This document shows positions 4,881 to 5,224 of a stretch of DNA of 5,224 nt, in pieces. The translations under genes were made by a program, and so were the position numbers. How positions within the stretch are numbered: the first letter of the stretch is position 1; each line of letters begins with the position of its first letter. Under the pieces are notes generated by a model that was given only the letters and a program-made list of their open reading frames with translations, had not been told where the DNA came from and ran no database searches. The stretch is from Actinomycetota bacterium (GTDB lineage Bacteria > Actinomycetota > Thermoleophilia > RBG-16-64-13): the NCBI GenBank assembly GCA_023488925.1, contig JAMDDA010000122.1:1-5224 (forward strand). The letters are read 5' to 3'.

Positions 4881-5224
4881 AGATAAGGTGCGCCTCCAAG
4901 CTGTTGTTCTCCTTGTTCTTTTCCTCGGGGACCGGACCCACCCTGACCTTGAGCAGCGCCTTCTCCCCGTACTCGGTGGGATTGATCCCGGAGATGGTCA
5001 CTTTCGTGGTCTCCTTGGCCTTGAGCTCCGGGATCTTGATCGCCACGATCTGCGGTTGGGCCGAGTTGGGCGAGGTCAGGCTGACCTCCACCGGAACGTC
5101 TTTCTCCGCCATGTTACCCTGATTCTCCACGGTCACGACGAAGCGCAGGGAGTCGGTGGACTGCAGGTTGTAGGTGCCGTCGGCCTCTATCACCTTCTCC
5201 GCCGGCAAGGCTCGTACCTCTTTC
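4870..5224 (-). CDS. C-terminal part of a CARDB-type beta-sandwich protein (cut by the window edge)
   Basis: The frame is open to the right edge, reading KEVRALPAEKV, so the real start lies outside; the internal TTG at 5208 has no special support as a start. The visible 118 residues look like one CARDB domain, an immunoglobulin-like fold found in surface and secreted proteins. SLRFVVTVENQGNMAEKDVP shows the typical VTVxNxGN turn, followed by PVEVSLTSP, IPELKAKETTKVTISG, EYGEKALLKVRVGPV and a closing EENKENNS-like turn before the last strand, EAHLIFLI. Such domains usually serve adhesion or as spacers next to membrane or catalytic modules. Lys and Glu are common and cysteine is absent in the visible part. 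The last two codons and stop (CTC ATA TGA) form part of a palindromic repeat. It lies on the same strand as DUF4446 and pheA, 140 bp upstream, so it may be a separate transcript or feed into the same one. Confidence 0.75.
   Translation of the reverse strand, partial: KEVRALPAEKVIEADGTYNLQSTDSLRFVVTVENQGNMAEKDVPVEVSLTSPNSAQPQIVAIKIPELKAKETTKVTISGINPTEYGEKALLKVRVGPVPEEKNKENNSLEAHLIFLI

Overview
The window is GC-rich with strong G/C bias at third codon positions. It carries several good Shine-Dalgarno sites, a DUF4446-family gene directly upstream of a monofunctional PDT-ACT prephenate dehydratase, and GTG starts. This points to a high-GC Gram-positive bacterium. The DUF4446 sequence recalls deep-branching Actinomycetota (Rubrobacteria or Thermoleophilia), but that placement is an inference from memory and not a computed result.

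Layout from left to right. Positions 1-256 (minus) hold only the C-terminal regulatory (MGS-like) domain of carbamoyl-phosphate synthase large subunit. The synthetase domains that should lie upstream are absent and are replaced by a convincing small three-helix membrane protein on the plus strand (263-610). That gene converges with a 464-aa FAD-dependent disulfide oxidoreductase of the MerA/RclA-like group (622-2016, minus). Divergent from it, across a 146-bp spacer containing a compact inverted repeat, is a CDP-alcohol phosphatidyltransferase (2163-2876, plus) for phospholipid head-group synthesis. Its 3' end runs into a degenerate GC-rich tandem repeat.

Positions 2877-3011 are intergenic and hold the last repeat copy and a probable terminator for the minus-strand unit to the right. 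That unit reads leftward: a CARDB-type beta-sandwich protein (cut by the right edge, ending at 4870), then a 140-bp gap, then a DUF4446 membrane-anchored protein (4729-3959), then pheA (3962-3012). The last two overlap by a GTGA start/stop junction and are very likely translationally coupled. PheA makes phenylpyruvate for phenylalanine synthesis.

The most unusual structure is in the gap between the CARDB gene and DUF4446. It contains three palindromic CTCATATGAG-type sites in tandem, about 22-23 bp apart, joined by a repeated AT-CGTCCC linker. The CARDB stop codon lies inside one palindrome, and a candidate promoter follows. The other items worth a second look are the orphan carB tail and the repeat that supplies the stop codon of the phosphatidyltransferase gene. 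I saw no RNA genes, CRISPR arrays, insertion sequences or complete mobile elements.
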